A DNA stretch of 45,401 nucleotides from Beroe ovata (Eukaryota > Ctenophora > Nuda > Beroida > Beroidae): contig CAMPET010000047.1 in NCBI GenBank assembly GCA_946803715.1, positions 228,435 to 273,835 on the forward strand, written 5' to 3'. This document shows, piece after piece, positions 1 to 21,321 of this stretch. Numbering within the stretch: position 1 is the stretch's first letter; each line of letters starts with the position of its first letter. The notes under the pieces are model-generated. The model made no database searches. It was not told the origin of the DNA and saw nothing but the letters and a program-made list of their open reading frames with translations. The position numbers and the translations under genes were made by a program.

Positions 1-4551
<4,551 letters not shown>

Positions 4552-5033
4552 TGCAAAGTTTCATCATTCAGTCAATGGAGCCTGCTCATGTACACAAACT
4601 GTACGGTGTCAAGGGAGGGGAGAGGGTTATCGTGTCATAGCGGTGTCAACTTACTAAACAAGGGTATTGGTTAGGGGGTCGAAAGTTCAGGATCATACTA
4701 GATACTGACGATAATACTGCAACGAATTGATAAATGAAACAGAGACTCACTTTTAAATAAAGTGGTAAAATATTATCATTTTCAATGGTATGAATAAACT
4801 TTGCTTATCATTTTATGGAATTTATCAACAATAATTGTAATCAATAAACATTAAAAGTAGTATAATAAATACATCAATACAGTTGTTTCAACCTGACAGT
4901 TTATTTTTCTGCTGACAGCCTGTTAAGAATGGAAACAAAATTCTGGTCAAACATTCGCAGTTCAACTGAAGACCTTTAAAACATCTGACATTTCTCATTC
5001 CCTTGACACCACCACTGGTCATGACACCACTAC
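4552..5033. other. Intergenic region between IRE1 start and RPB2 stop
   Basis: AT-rich and without a gene. On the minus strand it holds the RPB2 3' UTR (gacacca repeats at 5003-5045) and the short IRE1 leader. No promoter motif can be singled out. Confidence 0.6.
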
Positions 5034-10413
<5,380 letters not shown>

Positions 10414-10718
10414 GCTGTGTCGTTTGCCACCAAATAGGGTGGATACTTGTGTCCTACTACATGACTACAAAATATGAGATAAAGTTAGAATTCATGAGTG
10501 AGTGAAGTCATGTAACAGGTAAATGAAAATCAGTGATGTATGGTAAGAAGAAGTCTATCTCATACAGCAAAACGTTATACTGTTTTAGGTCCACAAGAAA
10601 TCAAATAAGGAATTCAACAATATTTACAATCGATTATCAATTTACAGTTTGTTCAAATCAGAAGAAAATTAGAATAGAATCGCCAAACCAACTGTGAAAC
10701 AATAACTATCAGCAACAT
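10414..10718. other. Intergenic region between BECN1 stop and RPB2 start
   Basis: An AT-rich gap with no gene. On the minus strand an acceptor-like TTTTGTAG lies about 55 nt upstream of the RPB2 ATG. Confidence 0.5.
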
Positions 10719-12480
10719 TCATGTATCACCAGGACGATTATGAGCAACTACTGTCAACGCCCACTTTAAGTTAATGAGCATAAACTTCAACGCTTTTGTC
10801 CATTGCTCCTCGCTATTGAAATGAAGCTTGATACTGTAAAAACCCTTTTGATCCCCTATCTTTGACTTATCGATCTTGTACGGGAAAGTAAACTTTCCTT
10901 TCTTTTCTATGAAATCCAGGAATTGCTTCAGACAGTCTAAGAACGTTACCATGCCTTGATCAAACTTGGCATCCAAAAAGAGACGAATCCCACCGATAGT
11001 GTAGAGGGGTAACTTGGTTTCTCCTTGAATGTAGCTCTGACTTCCGTAAGGTACAATCTGGTTGTGGGCAAGGATTTAGGGAATCTGCCTATCACTTGAT
11101 CAACTTGACGAGAAAGGAATCACATTTGTATTTTTTACCTTGTATCTCTCGAAGACAAAGTCGTTGGCTTTTGCGAGTGAGTAGAGAAGGAGAGCTGTCT
11201 GACCCCAGCCTGCGTTCACCTCATCCCATTCCACATTGAATGTTGGCAGTCGTCCTAGTCTGAATCCGTTAATCGTTCCAAAGTGTCCGTCATGCCAGAT
11301 GTGGAAAACCGTGTTAAAAACGTTCGTTTTCTTAAGTTTCTCCAATTCTGTGTGCGTGAACTTCAATTCGTTGTCCAGACACAGTTGTTGAGACCTCACT
11401 TCCGCTAACCTGTATACAATCCCAGTTTATAGCAGCAAGATTAACACTGTACAAGGTTCAATTAACCAGTGACAGTTAATTCACCACCTCACTCCCCACT
11501 TACCTGTGCTCATACTGGTTACATTCCATGTGCAGCTGCTCTTCCTCTAACTCCAACTCCCTCTCCTCAATTTGGAGTGATGCCAGCTCCTCAGCCACTT
11601 TTGCCCTTTCAGAAGCCACGGTTTCCAACTCACGGAGAAGAGCTGACTCTTCCTCCCGCAATTTGGCAATCTCGCCGTCCAGCTGGGAAGCAGTGGCCGA
11701 GTCTTGGGATTGGAGATGAGCCAGCATTTTCTTGTACTCAGCACAATCCTAGAAAGAGAGGATGTCAACCACCTGCCCCCCCAGAGAAGGAAACATCATC
11801 ACGGTAATCTGCAGCGTACCTGCTTGTGTGTCCTCAACTCAGAATCAAGGAGTTTGAAGAGGCCATTAGTACATTCCTCACAGAGCGGGTGATCTATTTC
11901 AGAATTCTCGGACAGGATGTCAAATAGGTGCATGGCAACACGCAATTTATAACCAACTGCTTCCGTTTTAGCTGCTTCCGGTTTTGCAAGGAAACAGAAG
12001 TCATGTTTGCTCGAGTCTTCGATGATGATCTTTCTGAAAAACTGTAGATGAATGGGGTAAAGTGTGGGAAGAAAGCACAAGTGAAGAGGCATATCACACT
12101 GGTCATACTTCTCATGTCGCCTCTACTGTAGGAGAAGATGTAATCACCTGTCAACGCCATCTTTAGCATGGATGTCTATGGGAGGGTTGGATAAATAATC
12201 AGGATCCTGGTCCAAAGAATTCTTACTATCCGCAATATGGGCTGAAGAGATGATTCAAGTGAAGGTGTCGAAACATTAAAAAGAAAAGAATCATTGAGTT
12301 ATTTAGTTTTGGTAAATTATTTCACAAATTGAGTTATAGCTACACTAGCTACCAACCAAAGCTCTTCAGGGACACGCTTTGGAAAGAAGGATCTAGTTTG
12401 AGAGGTCTGGCACATCTCTGACAACAGAAACTGACGTGGGTCGATGAGGGGCTCCCTGAGCTGCTAGCACCAGAACTCAT
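10719..12480 (-). CDS. BECN1: Beclin-1 (Atg6), autophagy PI3K complex subunit
   Basis: Beclin-1 scaffolds the Vps34 lipid kinase complex that starts autophagosome formation. Six exons: 12480-12357, 12241-12148, 12033-11820, 11748-11504, 11409-11139, 11057-10719; about 428 residues (human 450). It has the N-terminal CxxC (Cys20, Cys23), its partner HPLCEEC (Cys124, Cys127) and a Glu-rich coiled coil (about 145-230). The evolutionarily conserved C-terminal domain has [36 protein letters not shown] and [19 protein letters not shown]. The BH3-like segment reads [12 protein letters not shown] (about 102-113): the usual Gly-Asp before Leu-Phe-Asp is Met-His here. Exon 3 can start after either of two AGs 8 nt apart; only the inner one keeps frame. 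Confidence 0.96.
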
Positions 12481-12692
12481 GGCATTGTGACTAGCTATAC
12501 AGAGGAATATTAGTCAATACTCGGTTAGCATCATTACAAGTAGAGCTTCTAATGAGAAAAACGATGCTCAATGTTCAGTTATCAGTGGAATAATTTCCCT
12601 TGTGAATGAAACTACTCATGTTCATGCCAATCATAAAAAAAGCTACAATAACAACACAAGAAACATTCAAATGATTACTGTGATTACAATAT

Positions 12693-13316
12693 TTACAAAA
12701 CCAAGCGTCTCTTTTGCCCCATGATTTCAAATCTGATATCAGGGTTGAGGTGAAGAATCATGAACAACAAGGTCACACCAAGAAGTAAAGTTTCCAGTTC
12801 ATTATTCGACATTATACTGCAAGTTCTAGTGAAAAGATGTTGTAAGTACCTCATAAGGAGAGTGAAAGGATCAGATGGTGACTGTGAGCTACGTCTAAGC
12901 TGAGTTCGACAAGTGAACCTTCTCAGAATGCAATAAACCAACGTGAATCCAGTTATTGAGCAAGTAATCTCAACTTTATTTCGGTGTAAAACCTTTGTTA
13001 TTTTTGCAAAAATCGATTCTTGGAAGCCAACCATTCCACAAACCCGATCTAAAAGATTCTCAACAGGGCTGGCAACAGTGGACTTTAGCAACCCATCCCC
13101 TTGTGTCTCTGGTGGAGATAGAGCCTCAAGCGGCAGTTTATCCACTATTCGAGCAGGTATATAGGGCTTTACTGTTGAATAAACCCTAGAAGCAAGTTCA
13201 TCAACAAGAAACACAGATTGTTTGGGGTAGTACTGCTGAGCATAGCATAGACCTGCTACACCACCAAGAGTGGACAAGAATATCACAGAAGCGTTTTCCC
13301 TCAAGAATTCGAGCAT
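12693..13316 (-). CDS. Unrecognised 207-aa membrane protein
   Basis: Not recognised. An intronless frame starts at ATG 13316 and has hydrophobic stretches near residues 10-26, 118-132 and 178-190, with a basic C-terminus (GQKRRLVL). Its place in a tight minus-strand series, 166 bp after APC11 and 212 bp before BECN1, and its uninterrupted length argue that it is real. Mitochondrial or other membrane location is a guess. Confidence 0.55.
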   Translation of the reverse strand: MLEFLRENASVIFLSTLGGVAGLCYAQQYYPKQSVFLVDELASRVYSTVKPYIPARIVDKLPLEALSPPETQGDGLLKSTVASPVENLLDRVCGMVGFQESIFAKITKVLHRNKVEITCSITGFTLVYCILRRFTCRTQLRRSSQSPSDPFTLLMRYLQHLFTRTCSIMSNNELETLLLGVTLLFMILHLNPDIRFEIMGQKRRLVL

Positions 13317-13482
13317 TTCAAAGTGCGGCAGTCATTCATCATTTATGTGCAACAAAAGCAGATCACTTCCATCGCCCTAAATGATGCGGTGAGGTGTGTG
13401 TGAGAGGTCAATTACAATGAACAATGAATAAATATCAAATATTCTTATCACTTCATATTAAAGTCACACATCACATGAACGA

Positions 13483-13803
13483 TCACGTGTTCTCATTGCC
13501 TTGCTGCTGAGGTGTTTGTGGAGCCTGCATTGCAGCTACATTCTCACTCTCCTTGAACGCCCAATCCCTCCTGCACATCGGACACTGCTGCTTATTCGTA
13601 TTAGATGTTATCCACTTGATGATACAGTGCATGTGGAAACAGTGAGAACACTCGCCCCACACAATCGGACAGTTGTCACCAGGGAGGGTACAGCTTGTGC
13701 AGCAACCATCGAACAGGTTCCTGCAGATTCCACAAGAGTCGTCATTAGCAACCCAGTGCCATGCAGCAACGGTGGTCCAACGTTTGATCTTCACTTTCAT
13801 CCC
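13483..13803 (-). CDS. ANAPC11: Anaphase-promoting complex subunit 11 (RING-H2)
   Basis: APC11 is the catalytic RING subunit that, with APC2, lets the APC/C transfer ubiquitin to cyclins and securin. The start MKVKIKRW at 13803 is the family start; the frame is open further upstream but without an ATG. Zinc ligands are clear: CGIC, GCCTSC, PGDNCP, WGECSHCFHMHCI and CPMCRRDW. At 106 residues it is longer than the usual 84 because of a Gln/Pro/Asn-rich C-terminal tail. It has no intron. An acceptor-like CTCATTAG lies 5 nt before the ATG. Confidence 0.95.
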   Translation of the reverse strand, partial: GMKVKIKRWTTVAAWHWVANDDSCGICRNLFDGCCTSCTLPGDNCPIVWGECSHCFHMHCIIKWITSNTNKQQCPMCRRDWAFKESENVAAMQAPQTPQQQGNENT

Positions 13804-14046
13804 AACTAATGAGTCCGTTGTTGGAAATGTGGATGTGATAGGAGATATGTACACCTGTTTCACCAATATGAAGTTTTCGAAATCAAACCAGGAAATAAGT
13901 TCAGGTGGGTTATCCGTTATGATATGTACATTAACTATTTACAAAATCTGGTTATTATAACAATCAAACAAAAACGAATTTCCCTTTCAATTTGATGAAA
14001 ACATTCAACTCACGTTTCAACTAAAAATTAATAAAAACTGTAAATT

Positions 14047-15048
14047 TCAGGCAATGTAAGTCTTGACAACCCTGTCAATATTAGTCCTGCAAACTGGGCA
14101 CATATCTAGCATATCAGCGCACAACAAACAGACACAAACATGTCCGCACGGGATAAGAACAGTACCACGTGGGTTATCGAGACACACAACACATGATTCA
14201 TGGGGCACACTTGATGAGTCTCTCATTGCCTCAATTTCGCGGATAATAGCGTCTCGTTTCTTCTGTTCCTGATAGGCACACCACGTTTTCCAGCCCATGT
14301 AAGACAACGCTGAAACAGTAATACCACCGAAAAATATCATGAGTACACGAGGGTAGAAAGTTTTTTCCTTGAGATCCTGCATAATTTCAGTTAAGGATTG
14401 TCGACTGAGGAGGAAAGGGAGTCCATTGCTTGGTGGTCCGATAGATAACACATCATTATCTCGCTTCGCTGAGCCTATGGCTGTCAATATGGTGTCAACA
14501 GGAAGCATCTTCTCTAGATACTGATGTCCCTTGACATGTGAACCTAACACATGGTTTACTAAATGCTTCATCGCACTGGTCTCGTCCCTTGGTTCGAATT
14601 TATCATACACTATTTGCAGAGGAGACTGAGCACTAAGTCCAGGGCTGAATACAGCGAGGCAGTTTACTCCATCTGTAAGAGTGAATGGAACTTGGTTAGA
14701 GGCAAGACTGATGAGTGATTCGCTGTCCATCCATCTCTGAAGTGCTGACACCCACTCTGATTTGTGCTCAACCACTTGTTGCTCAGTGATAACGCCTTCC
14801 AAATTGTCCAGATATGCGCTTTTTAGGGATTGACCAACTGCTGAAACCTTGCCAGTCACTGAAACAAGTCCTATCTCGTTCACTTCATTTTCATCAACAT
14901 AATCTATCAAACGGGATATGGATGAAAACGAAGTGGCTTGTGAAACGGCACTCAGATGACTGTTACGTTGATGGAGGATGTAAGCACAGGAGGCACAGAG
15001 GCCTGCTGATGTAGCAGCGACTAGAACATCCCATCGTATGTTATCCAT
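14047..15048 (-). CDS. MUL1: MUL1/MAPL mitochondrial E3 ubiquitin/SUMO ligase
   Basis: MUL1 sits in the mitochondrial outer membrane and controls fission, mitophagy and signalling. The single-exon product is about 333 residues. There is an N-terminal membrane segment (about 8-25), a GIDE-type intermembrane domain, a second membrane segment around 240-257 (MIFFGGITVSALSY) and a C-terminal C3HC4 RING with CVVCLDNPRGTVLIPCGH and CPVCR. The true start is ATG 15048 (MDNIRW); a TTG codon precedes it. TTTGCCAG lies 10 nt before the ATG. Human MUL1 has 352 residues and the same order of parts. Confidence 0.92.
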   Translation of the reverse strand: MDNIRWDVLVAATSAGLCASCAYILHQRNSHLSAVSQATSFSSISRLIDYVDENEVNEIGLVSVTGKVSAVGQSLKSAYLDNLEGVITEQQVVEHKSEWVSALQRWMDSESLISLASNQVPFTLTDGVNCLAVFSPGLSAQSPLQIVYDKFEPRDETSAMKHLVNHVLGSHVKGHQYLEKMLPVDTILTAIGSAKRDNDVLSIGPPSNGLPFLLSRQSLTEIMQDLKEKTFYPRVLMIFFGGITVSALSYMGWKTWCAYQEQKKRDAIIREIEAMRDSSSVPHESCVVCLDNPRGTVLIPCGHVCVCLLCADMLDMCPVCRTNIDRVVKTYIA

Positions 15049-15231
15049 CAATTTATACCTGGCAAATTTGGTTTGTATTATTACTTGTTTTGTTTTAAAT
15101 CGTTCAGCTCAGTTAAGTGTTGAATTATAGAAGTTTGAACTTAAAGAAACTTTCGGTTCAAATTCAGGATATGACCAGAAGGAGAAGAACGACAATGAAT
15201 TCGGATAAATAAAAATTCAAATTAGAAACAT

Positions 15232-16011
15232 CTAAACTTCCTCCTGGATCGTAGGCTCGACAAATTCACCCGATGTAGCAACAATCTCGCCATTCTCATC
15301 TGTAGCACCACCCATTTCCCCGTGGAGATCCATCAGTTTGTGTGCATCGAATTTGGGTTTCTTCAGTACTTTGACTTTACGGATGTGAACATCATGGAGA
15401 GGATAGACATCTTGGCATGCCTTCTCGATATCCTTACCGATGGAATCTGGAATCAGCTTCAGTACCAGAGACTTCAAGTCTTCAGTGGCGACCTCCTTGG
15501 TCATCACCTCTACCATCTTAGCCCGGATGGCCCTAATCTGTGAGGATTTGGCATATGCGGTCTTCTTGATCTGTTTCTGGACTTTCTTGGTGAAACCAAT
15601 GCAGAAAAGTCTTAGCCAGTATCCGTCAGTGGTCTTGACATCAACGAAAGCCTCGATAAGAGTCTGCCATTTCCTCACAAGTGAGCACAGCTTATCTCTT
15701 GTAAGGTCCATGCCGTGGAAGTTGGTATAACAGTACTTTCCCTGGACATCTTCACAGATAAGCTTGAACTTCCTGAAGGCGTTCTCATCTGCATTAAGAT
15801 CTGCAAGTGCACACTCATACACTCGTCCTTTCAGGGCATCAGCGGCGATTTTGGTACCAGTGGTTCTAGTTACGAGGGTCTTGCCTACATCTCTGGCTGT
15901 GAACATGCTTGGTGCCTTCACGTCATACCATTCCTTCTTGGTGAAGGGATCAACAATCTTCTTCTTGGTTCCCTTCCTTTTGGACAGCCTCTTGTTCTTA
16001 CCGACAGCCAT
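15232..16011 (-). CDS. RPS3A: 40S ribosomal protein S3A (eS1)
   Basis: A small-subunit ribosomal protein of the mRNA exit region. The start [14 protein letters not shown] at 16011 matches the family; the frame is open further upstream but that part is not family sequence. The 259 residues (human 264) carry conserved [28 protein letters not shown] and [17 protein letters not shown]. No intron in the coding part. CTTTTGCAG lies 11 nt before the ATG, so the leader is spliced in cis or in trans. Confidence 0.97.
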   Translation of the reverse strand: MAVGKNKRLSKRKGTKKKIVDPFTKKEWYDVKAPSMFTARDVGKTLVTRTTGTKIAADALKGRVYECALADLNADENAFRKFKLICEDVQGKYCYTNFHGMDLTRDKLCSLVRKWQTLIEAFVDVKTTDGYWLRLFCIGFTKKVQKQIKKTAYAKSSQIRAIRAKMVEVMTKEVATEDLKSLVLKLIPDSIGKDIEKACQDVYPLHDVHIRKVKVLKKPKFDAHKLMDLHGEMGGATDENGEIVATSGEFVEPTIQEEV

Positions 16012-16243
16012 GTTTCCTAGACCTGCAAAAGATGAGATGGTAAGTGCTTTGCTTTTCACATAGGCAAATTTTCGAAAGAGTGACTATACTCGGGTTCATT
16101 CAAATGAAATTTACATAGCATTGGCGATTCTCAATAAAATGAAATTATATTTCAATTTTCATATAAATATTTCAAGGTGCAACAATGAACTAAACATGAA
16201 ATATTCTAAAACAAAATCAACGGCCTTAATAAAACCTAAAGAT

Positions 16244-17035
16244 TCAATTCATTGTTTTCCTTTTATCCTTTGCTTTCTTCATTTCCTGCTGGACCTGATC
16301 CAACGGTTTTTCATCATCACTGTCATCAGGACAGTAGTCTGGAGGTGCAAGACCTAATGTTGCTTGATAATAGCAAATGTTTCCCCCATCAGAGAAGGCA
16401 AACATTGCAGAGATGTGGATATCAATTGTTTTATCAAAGATGTTTTGTTTTGGGATGATTGAGGATATCTCTTCTTCTGTTGCGGCGAAGGAATTCTTGT
16501 CTATTAGCGTCAAGTCTTCATCATCAGCGAACAAGTCAAGTCTCATCTCTTCAACTCGTGCTCTTTTATTTTCTTCAGCTTCACGAGCCAGCTCAAAATC
16601 AAACTGTCTCTCTGTAACATCCTTATGTAACCTGAAACACTCATCTCTGTCAAATGAAAGGTCTCTCATGAATCGGGGATTGGATGGGTGATGATGAACT
16701 GGAGTGCAAAGTTCAGTTTTAGCTTCGTTATTCCCTGGTTGGGAATCCTCTGATTCATCAACAGTCTCAGGATTGATTTCTATTGTTACTTCTCCAGTGC
16801 TTAAATCCACTCCTAGCTGTTTCACTCTATCAAGGACAAGTTGCATGTCTGATGGCTTCACATTTTCTCCCAGTGGAATGAAAACCACAAGAGGAGTATT
16901 GGAATGTTCCCGCGCTGCTACCACTTGATGGTCATAGAGAGAAATCTCGATCGCTGAGTGCCAGCCACGCTTTGCAGTGAGATCATTCACGATAAGTTCG
17001 CAGACGTTGTCAGACAAACAGTGTTTAGTTGTCAT
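16244..17035 (-). CDS. Unrecognised 263-aa acidic/basic protein
   Basis: Not recognised. It is a continuous frame. Residues 1-85 look folded (hydrophobic periodicity through VVFIPLGENV). The rest is charged and probably flexible, with acidic stretches (DLFADDEDL, PDDSDDEK) and a Lys-rich C-terminus (KKAKDKRKTMN). No signal peptide or membrane segment. It sits in the minus-strand series 232 bp upstream of RPS3A. A short upstream ATG in the leader overlaps the start codon in another frame. Confidence 0.6.
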   Translation of the reverse strand: MTTKHCLSDNVCELIVNDLTAKRGWHSAIEISLYDHQVVAAREHSNTPLVVFIPLGENVKPSDMQLVLDRVKQLGVDLSTGEVTIEINPETVDESEDSQPGNNEAKTELCTPVHHHPSNPRFMRDLSFDRDECFRLHKDVTERQFDFELAREAEENKRARVEEMRLDLFADDEDLTLIDKNSFAATEEEISSIIPKQNIFDKTIDIHISAMFAFSDGGNICYYQATLGLAPPDYCPDDSDDEKPLDQVQQEMKKAKDKRKTMN

Positions 17036-17419
17036 GACGCAAAGATCAACATACTATATTTTGCAAGTCAATCAAAATGAAACCTTTATTCAGCATCACA
17101 GGTTTTGAAAACCTCAAAAATTCATAACTTTGGCATGCACATTGCACAATATTGATACATATTATGCTACAAAAAAATAATCCGTCAAAAAAACAATTTA
17201 TCTGGAATCTAAACAAATGAAATAAATAAAAAACAAAATAAGAATTCCTGAACGGTCTGAAATGACATCCTCATGCGAATAAAATACAAAGTTTATCTGT
17301 CTTCAATTTCTACTTCTACACTATTTAAAGATTAACATATTTAAAACGCCAATAAAGTTATCAGCGACCGGAAGACTAAGCTTTATCTTCAATATTTCCG
17401 TGAAAATTTCTTGGTCATC
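17036..17419. other. Intergenic region after COG5
   Basis: AT-rich and without a gene. It holds the COG5 3' UTR. A minus-strand acceptor-like AAATATAG lies 18 nt before the next gene's ATG. Confidence 0.5.
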
Positions 17420-20400
17420 TCCTGAAACAGTTTTTAAATGGTCAGTTTAAAATCATCACAACAACGCAAGATAACACTGAAAAAGATACATCAGAATAAG
17501 GCCAGGTTGTCTTTCTTTTCTCTGTTGTTGTCACACCACTTCACTCAATGTCACAGAGTTGGGACAGAGTCACAGCTCATGACACGATAGCAAAGTGGTG
17601 TCAACAAACAAACAGGGATCAAAGTGCAAGGATGTGGTCATCATTTTATATTGGTCAACTGTCGCGCCACCATTATTCGAAACAACTGGAGCTGTTTACC
17701 AGGACGTCAATATCAACTTACATGTCTGTAGCAGCTTGATAATAACTGGATAAATGGGGTCGAACTCTGGTGCCCCCGATTCTCTGATCATATCTTCGTA
17801 CCACTGCACAGTCCCTTGTATCATATCTACTGATTCAGAAGGATGGGAATCCAGCCACGCAACATACTGCGCAGGAGACCAGCCCGCGACCTAGAGATGA
17901 CATAAAGAGTGAAGTGATGTCCGGTGAAAAGTGGTGTCAAGCGAAAAATGGTGTCAAGTGTAGAGTGTTACCATTTGCCAAGCGTAAATGGTGTCAAGTG
18001 TAGAGTGGTGTCAACAATTTCTAATGAGGATATGCATTGCCGTACCTTATACGGAGAAAGCAGCACATCCCCAGCTCTAGAGAAGAGATGGTTCAGAAGG
18101 AGTGGTTTCGGGACATTCCTGACTGTACCCAAATCTTCCACAGTCAGGAACAACATGGCTCTGAATCCTCGCAAGACTTTAAACCTCTCACTGACACTAT
18201 GCTCTTCCAACAGCCCACCTAAAACCCTCTCCATCTCTGCTATGTCAGTTGCGAGCTGCATCTTACCACCTTCACCCAAAGGCCTCACCACACAGAGGTG
18301 TTGCAAATAAAGCGAGGTGAGTGAGTCTTGAAACTCCTGGAGGTGAGGTGTGAGTGTCGCTCGAGAGGTGAGTTGGGAAATGTAGGTGGTGAGATGGGTG
18401 ATTGCTTCTTCAATCAAAGTTATGTACGTAGAGCTTCCGGAAATTTCACGAGTAGAGAAACTGTAGTCTGTATCGTGAATTGTGTTGAGGATATGTTCGA
18501 TCTGAGACCTGAGGGCGGGATGCAGCGTTATGCATGTGCAATGTGCATGATATACATGGTCTCACTCATGAATTATCGAGATCGATTCTGTCATCTCGTG
18601 CAAATACCGATCAAGGGTAACTGTCTCCCGATGGTTAATAAACACGGTCTACTCTGCTTTATGTTCTCCAATATATACAACATCAACTTCACGGGAAGTG
18701 TGAAGCAGCAATCAACTTGTGAATTGGAGGCTTGATGGGAACTCAAGGTGATTGGATGTCAAGCATACCTAAAGGGTGTGAGGAGAGAAATTAGATCTGA
18801 AGAAAGCATGTTCTGGACCTCAGCTCTGCACGATGTTATATCAACTGGAACATCGCCTAGTTTGTTGTAGAGCGTACACAGACCATTTATAACCTGATAG
18901 GTCAGACATTTAATTCTAGAATCCAAAACCTAGCGATGCAATTGTCTGAAAATCTCAGAAGTGATCGACATCTTATTATATTATTCATGCACGAACCTGT
19001 ATATTTTTCACGTGATACTGATTTGGGTCGGATGAAATGTCATTTATCCCACTCCCATGATGATAGAGACCCTCGAACTTGTTGAGCATGTCTCGGACAG
19101 CTTTCGTCACGTTATTCGTACTTAACTCTGGTAAGATCGGGACATAACTTTACTAGATAAGGTGCTGATACTGAAGAATTCACATTTCACAGCCTTGGCA
19201 AATGCAACAACTGAAGAACAGGGACGAATTGAAGCCTATGGGAAAACTCCTTTACTGTCCTCGTTCCAATTTCTTTATCCCAGATTGTAGACTGAGAAGA
19301 CACGAGTCTTAACAGCTCTAGTCCGGGAATACGTCACATTCCTCTTAGAATCCACATATTACTCACTTCTCAGTTCATTGTCTCCTCTGGCTGCAGATAT
19401 CTCACTGACCATGATTCGGACCACACCCTCAACATCACCCTGCCCCGGCACTGTCTTGCCGGAGAACGCCATATTCACGGGATCGAGGAGTCGGTTCAAG
19501 GACCGGGCTAAATAGGTACATTGGAACGTCGTGAGAACTTCACGGACCTGTAGTGATGATAAACTGTGAAGTGTGAAATTAGCTTACTTCAGATCGCTCA
19601 GGAATAAAAGTGAGCTATCTAATTGTCAAAATCAGCAGTTTAACATCATAATATTATCAGTGACTCACGTTAGCTTTAGGCAATTCAACATTCTCTAGAC
19701 CCTCCACATCAAGTTTCTCGCCAAAGTGAGTCCACAGTGACATGACAAGTCTCAGTGCTTTAGGGTACTCAGTTATGATTGCATGTTTTGCAGCACTGTT
19801 GATGTTCCTAAATTCCTCCTGCAGAGCTGCGTGGGCAGCCCCCACGAATGTCTGGATGGGAGTAACACTGCACTCTTCCAGCAGTGTTTTGTGAGTCGCT
19901 GTATCGCGTCTTCTAGCCAGGGTACGGTGTAACACGTGTATCTGGTTGTATTGGGTTGTGATATGGCTACCCCACTTGTCTAAAGATGACCACAGATTTG
20001 CTCTACTTGCAGCGGTTGATCCTAAGTTGACACCACCTGCGAATTTTTCAGTGATAAGATCTGTCACTGGAATAGAACGCGGAAACGCGTTATTATTAAC
20101 AAATAAATAGCCCACCCGGTACATTCCCATTGTTGGTCTGATCAAAGGAACCATTGAGTGCCGAATAGAGTTCTTCTTGAACACTGTTACACTTGGAGTC
20201 TATGAGTTTGGTAACAATTTCTTTTATAGTGCCAATACTGTTGAACACTTGCAGTGCTGTACTAGTCTGAGGTAAGTTGTTTTAGAACATGGGTTTTGTT
20301 ATTGAGTCTAATTTGGTTATCAACATGGATCATTATATATCAAATTTTTGTATATACAAACCTGGTTTTGATTCAAGGAAAACAGCCCCTGGGTTAATAG

Positions 20401-21190
20401 TTGCTCAGCCTGAGTCTCCATGTTGACTCGAGCTTTCATCACCCACTCAACATCTCTATCAATTACATCAATCCCAATCAAATCACCATCACCATACAGG
20501 TATTGGAGCTCATTGAATGTCTGAGAAGTTTTGGTGATCTCTTTGACACCACCATCTATCTGCTGTTTCAACCTTTTCGTAAGGTATTGAATACGAGTAA
20601 CTCGCCTCAGCACATCACAACACTTTTGCAACCTGCTTAGCTGCAGGGTTCTTAAATTCATCTGCTGATATGGCTCCGAAAGCTTCTTCTTAATCATGAC
20701 CATTGATCTCTGCAACTGATCAATCCTAGTTTTCACAATTGCTAGAGACTGAAATGATTCATCTGTCAGCTGAGAACAAACATCTTAAATTTGCTATCAG
20801 GTAAGATAAATCAAAGTGATTAGGCTATCAACTTCTGTGACAGAGGTTGTTTACCTCTTCAAGCACATCCATTCCAGTTGCTTGATTTATGAGGTCCTCA
20901 TAATGTTCAGACACATGTTCTTCAAGGGCAGCATCCAATCTCTCCACACCAGTCTATTGAATGGTGTATGTGTGAAGGAAGTTTCATTCATTATCAACAG
21001 AAGAATCTCCCATGATCTAAAATTCGATTCAGATATCCAGAATAGTATAACCTGTTACCTGTAGATTCTGCAATGTCTGTGCTACAGAAGAAGAAGCAAT
21101 AATTGAATTGGCATATTCCTCTGCATCATAACTGTCAACCAAAAATTTTTTCAAATCATTATCCTCAACAAAGGAATCAAGGACATCCAT
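17420..21190 (-). CDS. COG5: Conserved oligomeric Golgi complex subunit 5
   Basis: COG5 is a lobe-B subunit of the COG tether that returns glycosylation enzymes within the Golgi. Exons: 21190-21059, 20953-20855, 20769-20362, 20266-20116, 20066-19669, 19547-19367, 19127-18997, 18893-18769, 18508-18046, 17890-17722, then 17421-17420. About 752 residues (human about 840). Family signatures: ATGMDVLEE, TLQLSRLQKCCDVLRR, TKRLKQQIDGG, AKRRDT-like LARRRDT, ARSLNRLLDPVN and VRPLGEGGKMQLA. The last coding exon ends ACAT before GTAAGT, and the next acceptor supplies GA, so the stop codon TGA appears to be split by an intron; without splicing the protein would end eight residues later. An acceptor-like TCTCCTAG lies 1 nt before the ATG. 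Introns carry many ggtgtcaa words. Confidence 0.93.
17590..18016. repeat. ggtgtcaa words in COG5 introns
   Basis: Copies of a/gtggtgtcaa(c/g) occur at about 17595, 17931, 17948, 17988 and 18006. The last ones lie in a partial tandem with tgtagagtg. None is in coding sequence. Confidence 0.6.
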
Positions 21191-21321
21191 CCTAGGAGAA
21201 TCATTATATTAGTTGAAACCCAAAACAAATAAAGCAGATTATTTACCAGCCCTAGTGCAAATGTCCTATAAATCAAAAATAACAATAAAACAAGTTTATA
21301 AGATAAAACTTAATAAGGCAT

